From positions 3,971,683-4,035,682 of the forward strand of contig CM039465.1 in assembly GCA_022414725.1 (NCBI GenBank): DNA of 64,000 nucleotides, given 5' to 3'. Under the pieces are notes generated by a model, which did no database searches, was not told the origin of the DNA, and was given only the letters and a program-made list of their open reading frames with translations. The stretch comes from Microglena sp. YARC. Taxonomy: Eukaryota; Chlorophyta; Chlorophyceae; Chlamydomonadales; Chlamydomonadaceae. Shown here one piece after another: positions 1 through 11,000 of the stretch; positions within the stretch are counted from its first letter, which is position 1; each line of letters starts with the position of its first letter. Made by a program: the position numbers and the translations under genes.

Positions 1-1087
1 CCTCATCATGTACGCATGGGACGCACTGTGACACATTAAAATAAAACACATTCTTGGCCATGCCTGCTCCATTTTAAAACACATTCTATGCCCCCATAAG
101 CAGTTGTTGTTATTATTACAGTCCAAGGGTAGGCCGAATAGGCTAAAGGGACTCCCCAACCAAGATAGGAGGGGCCAAAAAAGGAATCTCTAGGCTGGTA
201 GTACCGGTAGGCTATGCTACGCCTTCAGCATCCCCATCATCCTCGCTAGCCAACCCATCCCCTTCATCACCGCTACCAAACCCATCCCCTTCATCACCGC
301 TAGTCCATGCGTCAGACAACCCCTCATCAGGCTGTGCATCCTCATCTGCCGACCCGTCATCATCAGGCTGTGCATCCTCACTAAAACCAAGCGTTACTCT
401 GTCATTCCGCTTACGAGCTTCCAGCTGCACCGATGCTTCGAAGCACCCCATCAGACCATTGTCCCCTTCAGTCAGTACTGCAGATCTCCTCCAACAGGGA
501 CAGGGAGCGAAGGCCCAACGTCCTTGGAGAATCCATCAATTATGACAATATACAGAAGCGAACTAGCAAGACCACATTCCGGTGTTTGACCCTCTCTGAG
601 GCTGTATGTTTGAGTGTGTACTGCACTGTAGTCCAGCTGCTCGCGCCTGAACGTTGGCGGTTGATCCGGTTTGTGCTCGAACCGGTTTTGGCCTACACGC
701 CTACCTTGCAGGAACATGGCGGTACCCCAACCGCCAAATTTACCGCCAACATTACAGGCGCCTACGGTATCTTTGAGTGTAACCGCCAATTTTTTGCTTG
801 ATTTCTTTCTTATGTAGCTTTTTCTATTTTGCAGTGAGTGGCAGTTCGTCAAAGGTGGAGTGTCAGCATTTGCTGTCATGTTGTCTCTCTGTCCGTGTCT
901 CAGTGTTCGCTTTACCTCCAGGGTACGTGTCCCCTTTGACCCTAAACCCTTATCAAGATTGCGGCTGATTCAATAGCTGCTTGTCTGTCACTGTAATCGG
1001 TCTCATTTCTTCACATCTAAGAGTCTCTCTCGTCTCTGTCTCATCCAATTTCCCGACACTACCTTGGTAGTCTTCCTGCCCCCCGAT
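1..1087. other. No gene recognised; repeat debris
   Basis: No coding similarity is visible here. Positions 119-192 hold a fragment of the ACAT-tailed interspersed repeat described separately. Positions 212-400 are a low-complexity stretch in which short CATCCCCTTCATC-like segments recur; it translates on the minus strand into an acidic repeat peptide that I do not accept as a gene. Overlapping open frames at 433-879 lie on opposite strands, resemble nothing I know and show no splice structure. Confidence 0.5.
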
Positions 1088-1368
1088 AAGAGATAGCACG
1101 TGTAGTGAGCCACAAGTTTGTAGCCCGCCAGCTGCAATGCTTTGTGCAGTGGTTACACTCGGATAACGCGTTCTCATGGGAATCAGCTGTTAGCCTAGCG
1201 GATTTCTGCCCGCTTCAAATCAAAGAATACTGGCACACTGTCCCCGCGGACAAGTGGCCCTCAGTAGCTCTTCCATTTGAAGCACCCGCCGCCTCTCAAG
1301 GTGATCGAGTCAACGGACAAGATCCACTCAGACGGAGTGCCAGACTTCAGGGGAAGCCTGGGTCTTGA
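1088..1368 (+). pseudogene. Ty3/Gypsy chromovirus polyprotein 3' end (integrase chromodomain), truncated
   Basis: This open segment begins after an in-frame TAA at 1087 and ends at TGA 1366-1368. Its middle reads FVQWLHSDNAFSWE...CPLQIKEYW, which matches the chromodomain core (hydrophobic-V-x-W, SWE/TWE, then CP-x-x-I-x-x-YW) at the C-terminus of chromovirus integrases. The basic end PLRRSARLQGKPGS is also typical of Gypsy pol C-termini. A polypurine tract follows immediately and then a TG start, as expected for the pol/3'-LTR junction. No protease, RT, RNase H or integrase core is present upstream, so this is a 5'-truncated remnant. Chromodomains steer such elements toward marked chromatin; that role is family knowledge, not visible here. 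Confidence 0.65.
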
Positions 1369-1780
1369 GAGGGGGGAAGTGTGAGCGGCGAGCTCACCCA
1401 CAGTTCGGTCTAACCACACGGTGGTGGGTAGGGTATCCCGGATACCTTAGACCCGACTGAACTGTACGAACCCTAGACTGTTGCCGTGCAACGACAGGCC
1501 CTTTGGATCCGTGGATAGGACCAGAGGGCAGCTAGGGCCGGGTACCTTGTAGCACAAGGCAGGATGTCCTTACTGAGCTGACGAGCCAAGTAACCTGCCG
1601 AGGTGTTGTTGACAGTTGTTATCCCGACAGCTATTAACACTGGGCTCATCCCCAGCATCAAGGTTGATTGCATTAGTTAAGCCTCGTTAGTACGTTCTAT
1701 TATTGCTTACAAGCTACAAAACTGCTACCTTACCCCAGCTCGGAGTCCTTTTGTCCGAGATTCGCTAGGCGGCCCTCAGA
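1369..1780 (+). mobile_element. Putative polypurine tract and 3' LTR of the Gypsy remnant
   Basis: Directly after the pol stop comes a purine run (1369-1379, GAGGGGGGAAG) followed by TGTGAGCGGCG. This is the expected polypurine tract and the TG terminus of a 3' LTR. The right border is uncertain; a CA at about 1778 is a candidate. No second LTR lies in the window, so the length cannot be confirmed. Confidence 0.4.
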
Positions 1781-2645
1781 AAATTGCCATGACATTAACA
1801 ACGGCCTTTAAAATGTGCAAGTCAGTTTCTCAGTATTTTTTGTTTGATAATCTTAGACCCCCTCATACTTCGTCCAGCCCACCTAGATTCTTTCCCCTCG
1901 TCCAGCCCTCTGTCCCCATCATGGCCTGGTGTGGGGCCGGCAACATCCACTGTTAACACTTGTATCGGTAACGCAGCGCCCCCCCTGGCTTGTGCCCCCC
2001 CCCCCCCCCCCCTGCTTATACCTAAGAGGTCTGTGTCGACAGAAGCCTCCGTCTTTCAAGCTTCAAGGAAACGCGAGCGTAAGCATCTAGGCTCGCATGT
2101 CATCTGCGATCCCAACTGGTCCCGGTCAGTTGGGATCGCCGGGACCAGTCTGCAAAGCATAGGCCGCCGCTGAGATCGCCGGCGCCTTGTCCAAGGAGGC
2201 TATACGTACTCCATCGTCTTGGCTGTACGTTCTCCAAGGGACCCACTGACCCACCTGACCCCTTGGGACATGTGTCCAATTTCCTCTGCGTTCACTTCTC
2301 CTCGCCTCTTGCTTCATCCGCGCCTGCTGATACTTCGTCCTACACAATTATCGACGCGGCATTTCTTCTTACGGGTTAGCATCCCGACTAAACAATAAGC
2401 ACGGTCTTTGCAAACAGGCAGCAACACGTCCACCATGCAACAAGGTCTTGTTGCCGGTCACAAGCCATCGTTGGTGGTCCATGCTACCCCGATTCACGGA
2501 CCGAGCCATCGATTGGGGCGCCTAGTGGTTCGGTCATCAGAAAAAAGGTCAGGATACTCAGCCTTTAGTGGTGGGAGCTCGTGGGGTGCCAAGGAGAAGG
2601 GCAGCGAAAAGGACTTTCTTCATGCACTGGGAGCTAATCAGGACT
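1781..2645. other. Unassigned; short hairpin and C-run
   Basis: No gene is recognised. There is a C homopolymer near 1998-2012. A short inverted repeat at about 2109-2138 (ATCCCAACTG paired with CAGTTGGGAT) could form a hairpin. The remaining sequence is of unknown origin. Confidence 0.4.
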
Positions 2646-2940
2646 ACAATATCAATGTGTCGCATGGTGGGTGGTGAACACTGTGCAAGTGGGGTGTGTA
2701 GGTTTTATTGGTAGTACACATGGTGAGTGACGGACACTGTGCAAGTGGTGTGTGTGTGTGTGTGCGTGTGTCATTAATGGTAAGCATGGTGGTTTATGAA
2801 CACTGTGCACGCGGTGTGTGTGAGTGTGTGTGTGTCATTAATGGTAAGCATGGTGAGTGACGGAAACTGTGCAAGCGGTGTGCGTGTGTCATTAATGGTA
2901 AGCATGGTGGTTTATGAACACTGTGTAAGCAGGGTGTGAA
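2646..2940. repeat. GT-rich tandem repeat (about 5 degenerate units)
   Basis: Units contain TCATTAATGGTAAGCATGG, a variant of GAACACTGTGCAAG, and a TGTGTG run. No coding content. Confidence 0.7.
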
Positions 2941-2983
2941 AGTTTCATCCATGGCAACCATGTTGTTTATGTGTATGTCTGTT

Positions 2984-3041
2984 ACAGTCCAGGGGTAGCC
3001 AAGAAGTCTAAAGGAACTTGCCCAACCTAGCACAATCAAGA
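2984..3041 (-). mobile_element. ACAT-tailed interspersed repeat, short 3' fragment
   Basis: It matches the conserved end of the family (CAGTCCAGGGGTAG...AAAGGAACTTGCCCAACC on this strand). A TATGT-rich stretch precedes it, which is the reversed ACAT tail. Confidence 0.55.
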
Positions 3042-3056
3042 CCACCCCTGTATTTA

Positions 3057-3205
3057 GGGACCGGCATGTCATACGATGTTGACGGATGGCGAGTATGATA
3101 TCATATTATAGCATACAAATTGCATCATACAATACTGTGTATAAATGATACATTTAGCCTGGTCAGACTGCTGGCATCATATGATATCACTTTGCAGATC
3201 CTCAC
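3057..3205. mobile_element. ATATGATATCAT palindrome-rich MITE, partial copy
   Basis: It begins GGGACCGGCATGTCATACGA and shares the internal segments 'caaattgcatcata' and 'cctggtcagactgc' with the copies at 15.9, 20.4 and 43.5 kb. It lacks the opposite terminus; a tRNA-derived SINE follows almost directly. Confidence 0.6.
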
Positions 3206-3214
3206 CCATATTAC

Positions 3215-3423
3215 AGCCCCTTTCAGTGATATGCAATGGTCTAGTGGTAGACCAGATCGCTTGAGGATGAAGAGTAGGGGTTCAACTCCCTCTTCGGTCG
3301 CTCCTAGCGCTGCAGGTCATTGTCAACCGCACTGGTAGCTTGTCCAGTTGAGGTAGGAGACCGCTCCCCACCCGCGTACGACGGGCTCCTCTAACACCAA
3401 GCCCCACCAGGCGTTATCATTAC
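3215..3423 (+). mobile_element. tRNA-derived SINE, full-looking copy
   Basis: A Pol III A box TGGTCTAGTGG (3237-3247) and B box GGTTCAACTCC (3279-3289) are 31 nt apart, as in a tRNA. The tRNA-like head is followed by about 130 bp of unrelated body ending CCAGGCGTTATCAT. A reverse-complement copy of the entire unit lies at 36,114-36,326, and a truncated relative at 48,201-48,298. Family-wide repetition plus the non-tRNA body argue for a SINE and not a functional tRNA gene. Confidence 0.75.
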
Positions 3424-3520
3424 CTATATTACCAGGAGAGGCTATTTGAAAGAAACACATGATGAAGCGGTCAGGTTAAAAAGTTAAATAACTTCCTTTT
3501 ATTACAAGCCAGTGAAGACA

Positions 3521-3954
3521 GGGGGGGGGGCAGAAAGACAGATTTTGGACTGCACCTTCGATATGGTGTCCGATTCAGATGGGAGTTGGAATTGTGGACG
3601 TTTCATACAAAAAGAGGGGGAAAATAAAGTTGGCTAAAAGTTTTTTTACCCCCCCCCCCCCCCCCCCTCCTAAAACCCAATTACCTCACCCTACCCCCCG
3701 AAAATGGGGGTCATTCGAAAGATCTTTTAAAGCCCATTTCAGTTATGCTCTTTCATCTTTCATGGGGTTACCCAAACGTGATTTATCGCGAAGTCAAGAT
3801 TTGGGCCGCTTTGGTTGAAAAAAACTTTGGACCCTTCTGACTTCTGTACAACTTTATTTTTGGCTAAAAAAAAACTTTTTTTTTTTATCTAGTTTGAGGA
3901 TAGGCTCTATCCAAAGCGAAGGTGCCGTACGGCAGCTTTTTTCTTGCCCCCCCC
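3521..3954. mobile_element. Poly-G-terminated TIR element (MITE), copy 1
   Basis: The left end is a G run followed by CAGAAAGACAG and, about 25 nt further, GCACCTTCG. The right end is the inverted equivalent: CGAAGGTGCCGTACGGCAGC, then a T/C run closing in C8. The interior has a second long C run (3651-3667). It is inserted into the 43-bp tandem array that follows: fragments of the array motif (ATTGAAGG / AGTGAAG) flank both ends, suggesting a target-site duplication. No transposase is encoded. The second full copy is at 5,982-6,439. Confidence 0.65.
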
Positions 3955-4205
3955 TCGATTGAAGGATTAAAAAGTTAAATTATTTCCTTTTAGTACAAGC
4001 CATTGAAGGATTAAAAAGTTAATTTATTTACTTTTATTACAGGCCATTGAAGGATTAAAAAGTTAAACTACTTATTTTATTACAGGCCATTGAAGGATTC
4101 AAAAGGTAAATTACTTCCTGTTATTACAAGCCATTGAAGGATTAAAAAGGTAAATTACTTACTTTTATTACAAGCCATTGAAGGATTAAAATGTTAAATT
4201 GCTTA
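3955..4205. repeat. 43-bp tandem array (about 6 units)
   Basis: The unit contains CCATTGAAGGATTAAAAAGT followed by TAAATTACTTCCTTTTATTACAAG. It is interrupted on its left side by the poly-G element. Confidence 0.8.
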
Positions 4206-4665
4206 CTTGTATTGCTGATACTTACTTATATAACCAGGAGAGGCTAATTGAAAGAAACACATGATTAGGGTTAGTAGGGGGGGGCGTAGGAGCGTAGTGC
4301 TTAAAGCGCTGAAGTAAATCCCGTAATTAAAGCGCTAACTAGAGGTGAAGAGAAGAGAAATAGCACGTCGTCGTACGTAGCCTTGCGTAGCCTATTGTAC
4401 GTACCCTACGTAGCCCTTTGTAGCCTGTTGTTCGTACACTACATAGCCCGTTTGTACCCTATGTAGCCCTACTTTTCTCATCTTACGTATCCTACGTAGC
4501 TCTATGTAGCCCAGAAAATAAACAGTGGTCTAGAGTTTGAACAGACACATCCAGGATTTTTGCCATATTCTGTATGTTCTTTTATACTTATTTTCCTGCA
4601 ATGTAACGCGTTGATATAATAAAACGGCGATCTCCGTTCGCTCCCGCAGTTATGAGCTACTTCAT
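4206..4665. other. Unassigned; CGTAG/GTAGCC-rich low-complexity segment
   Basis: Positions 4365-4515 are made of imperfect repeats of 'cctacgtagccc'. No gene is recognised. Confidence 0.5.
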
Positions 4666-4710
4666 CATGAACTCATGACGGTCAGGTCATACACAATCGC
4701 CACGAAGGTG
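4659..4710 (+). other. Low-confidence candidate upstream RCA exon
   Basis: A CCCGCAG acceptor-like site lies just upstream. An ATG at 4675 opens 11 codons (MTVRSYTIATK) that end exactly at a strong donor, AAG|GTGAGT, near 4707. The donor region (CACGAAGGTGAGTAGGATGC) recurs in degenerate form near 4840, the same exon-edge duplication seen beside confirmed exons. The exon ends in phase 0 and would join in frame to the next RCA exon only if that exon used the AG at 5727-5728 instead of 5722-5723. It is too short for a normal transit peptide, so it may be 5' UTR or spurious. Confidence 0.2.
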
Positions 4711-5267
4711 AGTAGGATGCATTGGATCAACGCGCGACAGCACGAAGGAAAGTTCTCAGCCTCTTTCAAGGTGGCACAAGTATATTTTGACAAGAATGCT
4801 TAGATTTTTGATTGCTTTTGCTTGCTTTTGCTAATGTTCACGAAGGTCAGTAGGATGCATAACAACACTCTCCTACACACATGGCACGTTTTCTGGATTG
4901 TTTTGGCTAAGTTTGGCTAAATTAGTTGTGCACTGTTGGGGCTCATTGAGCTAACAGCCCTATTTGGGCTAGTTTAGTCCGACGTTAGCCCTAAACTCAG
5001 GAGCCTACAAATGATTAAGCGGTCAGTGTATGTGTTTCTTTTAATTAGTCCTAAGAAACCCAATACACTGACACTAAACCCATTTAAAGAAGGACTAATT
5101 TAAAGAAACACATACACTGCCAGTCAAACACCATCCAAAGAGGGGCTTACTGAAAGAAACACATGTTGAAGCAGTCAGTTAGTCAGTAAATAATACGCCT
5201 TATTACGAGGCTTGAGGTTGAGGGGGCCAGCCTGTTTGCTTGCTTTCACTGGGGCTAACCATCAATA

Positions 5268-5313
<46 letters not shown>

Positions 5314-5420
5314 TCATCCCCCTGAAGGAGGGTTTGATGACACATGATTCAGCAGTCAGTTAAAAAAGGCCGAGAACTTCAATCCTTGCTGTATTTTGAG
5401 CTCAGGTACAGTAGCAGTCT
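4711..5420. other. Unassigned; short repeats, poly-G run, MITE fragment
   Basis: Segments of 'aaagaaacacata' recur in both orientations at 5030-5165. Positions 5190-5255 match an interspersed element also found at 50,984-51,046 (reverse) and 59,131-59,207; its core is the small palindrome CGCCTTATTA(C/T)GAGGC. An uninterrupted G run of about 40 nt sits at 5271-5311. Confidence 0.5.
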
Positions 5421-5723
5421 GTGTTAGCAAAACCCACAGTAACCATTCCCCAGTTTATGCGAACCCATAACCACTCTCATCGCCTTGACCCCTCCTGTCT
5501 GGAGGATAGATTGGCGCGTCTGTCCGCCCACTTACCCACCCACCATCCAGCCATCCAGCCACCTACCCTTTCACCCACCCATCTCATAACCACCCTCATC
5601 CTCTTGCCCCCTTCTGTCTGCATGTCAGAATGTCGCACACATCGGCGCACTCTTTGTTGGAAATGTGTTGTTCTCGATAATCACCCACAACCACCCTCAT
5701 CATCTTGCCCCCGCTGTTTGCAG
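5420..5723. repeat. RCA upstream intron: C-rich repeats with a copy of the acceptor/exon start
   Basis: CACCCACC-type low complexity contains one clear degenerate copy of the RCA exon start at about 5621-5670 (TGCATGTCAGAATGTCGCAC...CACTCTTTGTTGGAAAT), 100 bp before the real one. 'CCTCATC.TCTTGCCCCC' precedes both. Confidence 0.7.
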
Positions 5724-5912
5724 GTCAGAATGTGGCGTACATCGACGCACTCTTTGTTGGAAATACTTTGGGACAACACTCAGATATTGCCGACGGCTCT
5801 TTGAGGAACTATGAATTCAGGTATGTGGCTTATATATGTATGTGGGGTTGGGGAGGTGAAGAGTGTGTGTGTGGGGGGGTGTTTGGGGTAGGGGGGGGGG
5901 GGGATGTGGTGT

Positions 5913-5943
<31 letters not shown>

Positions 5944-6113
5944 GGGGGGGCAGAAAGAATGGCGTATGTGGCTTATATACAGGGGGGGGGGGGGGGCAGA
6001 AAGACAGATTTTGGAACGCACCTTCGATATGGTGCCCGATTCAGATGGGAGTTGGAATTGTGGAAGTTTCATACAGAATGGGGGGGAAAATAAAGTTGGA
6101 AACAAGTTTTTTT

Positions 6114-6148
<35 letters not shown>

Positions 6149-7979
6149 CCTAAAACCCGCTTACCTCACCCTACCCCCCCCCCCCCAAAATGGGGGTCAT
6201 TCAAAACATCTTCTCATGCCCATTCCAGTTATGCTCTTACATCTTTCATGGGGTTGCCCAAACGTGATTTATCGCACAGTTAAGATTATGGCCGCTTTGG
6301 GTAAAAAAACTGGGACCCACCTAACCTCTGTACAACTTTATTTTTTGGCTACATTTTTTTGTGTGTGTGTATAGTTTGAGGATAAGCTCTATTTAAAACG
6401 AAGGTGCGGTATGGCAGCTTTTTTCTTGCCCCCCCCCCCTCGCTTATATATATATATAATGTATGTGGGCTGCTCCTTCTCCTTCTTCTCCTTCTCCTTC
6501 TCCTTCTCCTTCTCCTTCTCCTTCTCCTTCTCCTTCTCCTTCTCCTTCTCCTTCTCCTTCTCCTTCTCCTTCTCCTTCTCCTTCTCCTTCTCCTTCTCCT
6601 TCTCCTTCTCCTTCTCCTTCTCCTTCTCCTTCTCCTTCTCCTTCTCCTTCTCCTTCTCCTTCTCCTTCTCCTTCTCCTCCTCCTCCTCCTCCTCCTCCTC
6701 CTTCTCCTTCTCCTTCTCCTTCTCCGTCTCCGTCTCCGTCTCCGTCTTCGTCTTCGTCTCCGTCTCCTTCTCCTTCTCCTTCTCCATCATCATTCACCAC
6801 CACCACCACACCCACCCAGCTTCCATCCAATCCTCTCCCCTCGCGCACACACACACACTCCACCACCCACCAACCCCCCTTCCTTGACCCCAACTATGGC
6901 CTGCCGATTCAGGACCTTCAACAAAATCATTCACCACCACCACCACACACCCACCACATATCCCCCCCCCCTCCCCCCTCCTTGACCCCAACTATGCAGG
7001 ACCTTCAACAACATCATTCACCACCACCTTCACACACACACACACACACACACACCACCTCCCCCCACCCACCCATCTTCCATCCAACCCTCTCCCCTCG
7101 CACACACACACTCCCCCCCACCCCCCACCCCCCCCTCCTTGACCCCAACTATGAATGACCTTCAACAACATCATTCACCACCACCACACACACCACCACA
7201 CACACACACACACCACCACCTCCCCCCACCCACCCACCCATCTTCCATCCAACCCTCTCCCCTCGCACACACACTCCCCCCCGCCCAACCACCCTTCCTT
7301 GACCCCAACTATGGTCTGCCCATACAGGACCTTCAACAACATTGTCGGAGACTACTACATCTCTCCACGCTTCCTGGAAAAAGTTGCGGTGCGTGCAAAC
7401 TATTTGAAATTTGAAATTCGAACTTTCCTGGAGAAGGCTAAGGAGCGTTCAAACTATTTGAAATTTGATGTTTGAACTTTCCTGGAGAAGGTTGCAGTGC
7501 GTGCAAACTATTTGAAATTTGAAATTTGACTTTTCCATGAGAAGGTTGCGGTGTGTGCAAGCTATTTGAAATTTGACAGATCATTGAATTGGAGCCATGT
7601 ATGATAATTATCCATCCATGCATCCATGCATCCATCCATGCATCCGCCCGTCCATCCATGCATCCGTCTGTCCATCCATCCATATGTCTGTCCATTAATG
7701 CATGCATCCGTCTGTCCGACCATCCATGCATGCATCCGTCTGTCCATCCATCCATATGTCCGTCCATCAGTGCATGCATCCGTCTGTCCATCCGTCCATC
7801 CATGCATCTGTCCGTCCATCCATCCATCCATGCATCCGCCCATCCATCAACGCATGCATCTGTCCATCCATCCATTCATCCGGCCATTCATGCATCCGGC
7901 CATCTATCCATCCGTGCATCCGTCCATTCATCCACCCATGCATTCGTCCGTCCATCCATCCATCCATCCATCCATCCAT

Positions 7980-8011
<32 letters not shown>

Positions 8012-11000
8012 GCATCCTTCCATGCATCCATCCATGCATCTGTCCGTCCGTATGTCCATCCATGCATCTGTCCGTCCATCCATCCATGAATCCATCCATC
8101 CATCCGTCCATCCATGCACGCGTCTCGTCTGCCCTTCCATGCATGCATTTGTCCCTCCATCCATGCATCCATCCGTCCGTCCATCCGTCCATCCATCCAT
8201 GCATCCATCCATGCATCCATGCATCCATCCATTCATGCATCCATCCGTCCGTCCATCCATCCGTCCATCCATGCGTCCATCCATGCATCCATCCATGCTT
8301 CCATCCATGCATCCATCCATGCATCCATGCATCTATACATGCATTTATCCATGCATCTGTCCATCCATGCATCCATGCATCCATGCATCGTTCCATGAAT
8401 GCATCTGTCTGTCAATCCATGCGTCCGTCCATCCATGCATCTGTCCATCTATCCATCCATCCATGCATCCATCTGTCCATCCATCAATGCATCCGTTCAT
8501 CCATCCATGCATCGGTTCATCAATCCGTGCATTCCTCCATCCTTCCATGCATCCGTCCGTCCTTCCATTCATCCATGCATCCATGCATGCGTCCATGCAT
8601 GCATCCATGCATCCATCCATCCATGCATCCGTCCATCAAACCATCCATCCATGCTTCCGTCCGTCCATCCATCCATGCGTTCGTCCATCCATCCATCCAT
8701 GCAACCGTCCGTCCACGTATCTGCCCGTCCATCGATCCATCCGTCCGTCCATCCATCCATGTATCCGTCCGTCCATCCATCCATCCATGTATCCGTCTAT
8801 CCATCCATCCATGCACCTCTCCATTCATGCATCCGTTCGTCCATCCATGCATCTGTCCGTCCATCCATTCATCCATGCATCCGTCCATCCATCCATCCGT
8901 CCATCCATCTGTCCATCCATCCATCCATCCATCTATCCATGCATCCATCCATCCATGCATCCGTCCATCCATGCATCCGTCCATCCATGCATCCATCCAT
9001 CCATCCATCCATCCATCCATCCATCCATCCATCCATCCATCCATCCATATATCCATGCATCCATCCATCCATCCATCCATCCATCCATCCATCCATCCAT
9101 CCATCCATCCATCCATCCATGCATCCATGCATTCATCCGTGCATCTGTCTGTCCATCCATCCATGCATCCACCCTTCCATCCATCAATGCATCCGTCCGT
9201 CCGTTCATCCATCCATCCATCCATCCATCCATCCATCCATCCATCCATCCATCCATGCATCCATGTATGCGTCTGTCCATCCATCCATTCATCCATGCAT
9301 CCATCCATCCATGTATCCGTCCATGCATCTGTCCATCCATCCATCTGTCCATCCATCCATCTGTCCATTCATCTATCCATCCAACCATGCATGCATACGT
9401 CCATCCATCCATCCATCCATGTATCCGTCCATGCATCTGTCCATCCATCCATCTGTCCATTCATCTATCCATCCAACCATGCATGCATACGTCCATCCAT
9501 CCATCCATCCATGTATCCGTACATGCATCTGTCCATCCATCCATCCACCCATCCATCCATCCATCCGTCCATCTATCCATCCATGCATGCATTCGTCCAT
9601 GCATGCATCCATCCATGTATCCGTCCATGCATCTGTCCATCCATCCATCCATCCATCCGTCTGTCCATCTATCCATCCATCCATGCATGCATCTGTCCAT
9701 GCATCCATCCATCTATCCATCCATCCATGTATGCATCCGTCCATGCATCCATCCACCCATGTATCCGTCCATGCATCCATACATCCATACATGCATTTGT
9801 CTGTCCATCCATCCATGCATCTGTTCATCCATCCATGCATATGTTCATCCATCCATGCATTCGTCCATCCGTCCATGCATCCACGCATCTGTCTGTCCAT
9901 CCTTTCATCCATGCATCTATGCATCTGTCTGTCCATCTATTCATCCATGCATCCATGCATACATCCATCCATGTATCCGTCCATCCATCCATCCATACAT
10001 GCATCCGCCCATGCATGCGTCCGTCCATCCATCCATCCTTGCGTCCGTCTATCCATCCATGCATCCATCCATCCCTCCGCGCATCAGTCCGTCTATCCAC
10101 CTATGCGTCCGCCCATCCATCCTTGCATCCGTCTGTCCAACCATCCATGCATCTGTCTGTCCATCCATCCATGCATCTGTCCATCCATCCATCCATCCAT
10201 CCATCCATGCGTCCGTCTGTCCATCCATTTGCCCGTGCACCCATCCACAACATAAACCCTGCACCAATGCCCTAACGCCTGTTAGTCTCCCATTCTCAGA
10301 TCCACGTTGCTAAGAACTACCTAACCACCTACCCATCCACACATGCACCCGTCCCCAGCATATGCCCAAATGCCCAAATTATGCAACAATTATGCCCCAA
10401 TGCCCTGCATGGTCTCCCAATCTCAGATCCACTTTGCCAAGAATTACCTACCCACCTACCCACCTTCCCATTCACCTATCCACCCATGCACCTGTCCACA
10501 ACATATGCCCATATTGTGCCCAAACGCCCCCAAATGCCCAAGTTGATGCGGTGCTCAGATCCACTTTGCCAAGAATTACCTACCCACCTAACCACCTGCC
10601 CATTCACCCATCCACCCATGTCCCCAAATTATGCCCAAATGCCCCAATTACGTCCCCAAATGCCCCAAAATGCCCCAAAATGCCCAATGTTCCCTAATTG
10701 GTCTCCCAATCTCAAATCCACTTTGCCCAGACCTACCTACCCACCTGCCCACCTGCCCATTCACCTATCCACCCATGCACCTGTCTACAACATATGCCCA
10801 AATTATGCCCAAACGCCCCCAAATGCCCAAGTTGATACGGTGCTCAGATCCACTTTGCCAAGAATTACCAACCCACCTGCCCATTCACCCATTCACCCAT
10901 GCTCCTGTCCACAACATATGCCCAAATGCAAAAAATGCCCAAGTTTATCCCGTGCCCAGATCCACTTTTCCAGGAACTACCTACCCACCTACCTGCCCAT

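Noticed and set aside
433..879. Overlapping 122- and 135-codon frames on opposite strands
   Set aside because: No recognisable domain, no splice partners, and mutual overlap; likely chance frames in repeat debris.
3232..3305. Functional tRNA gene
   Set aside because: A and B boxes are good, but no proper acceptor stem closes and the unit recurs with a shared non-tRNA body, which indicates a SINE.
6389..7158. Poly-Glu/Lys, Ser/Pro and Leu frames
   Set aside because: Translation of (CTTCTC)n and CA-rich low complexity.
7607..10313. Very long open frames (up to about 895 codons) of [14 protein letters not shown] type
   Set aside because: They are open in several frames on both strands because the DNA is a tetranucleotide satellite without stop-forming words; they lie within an RCA intron.
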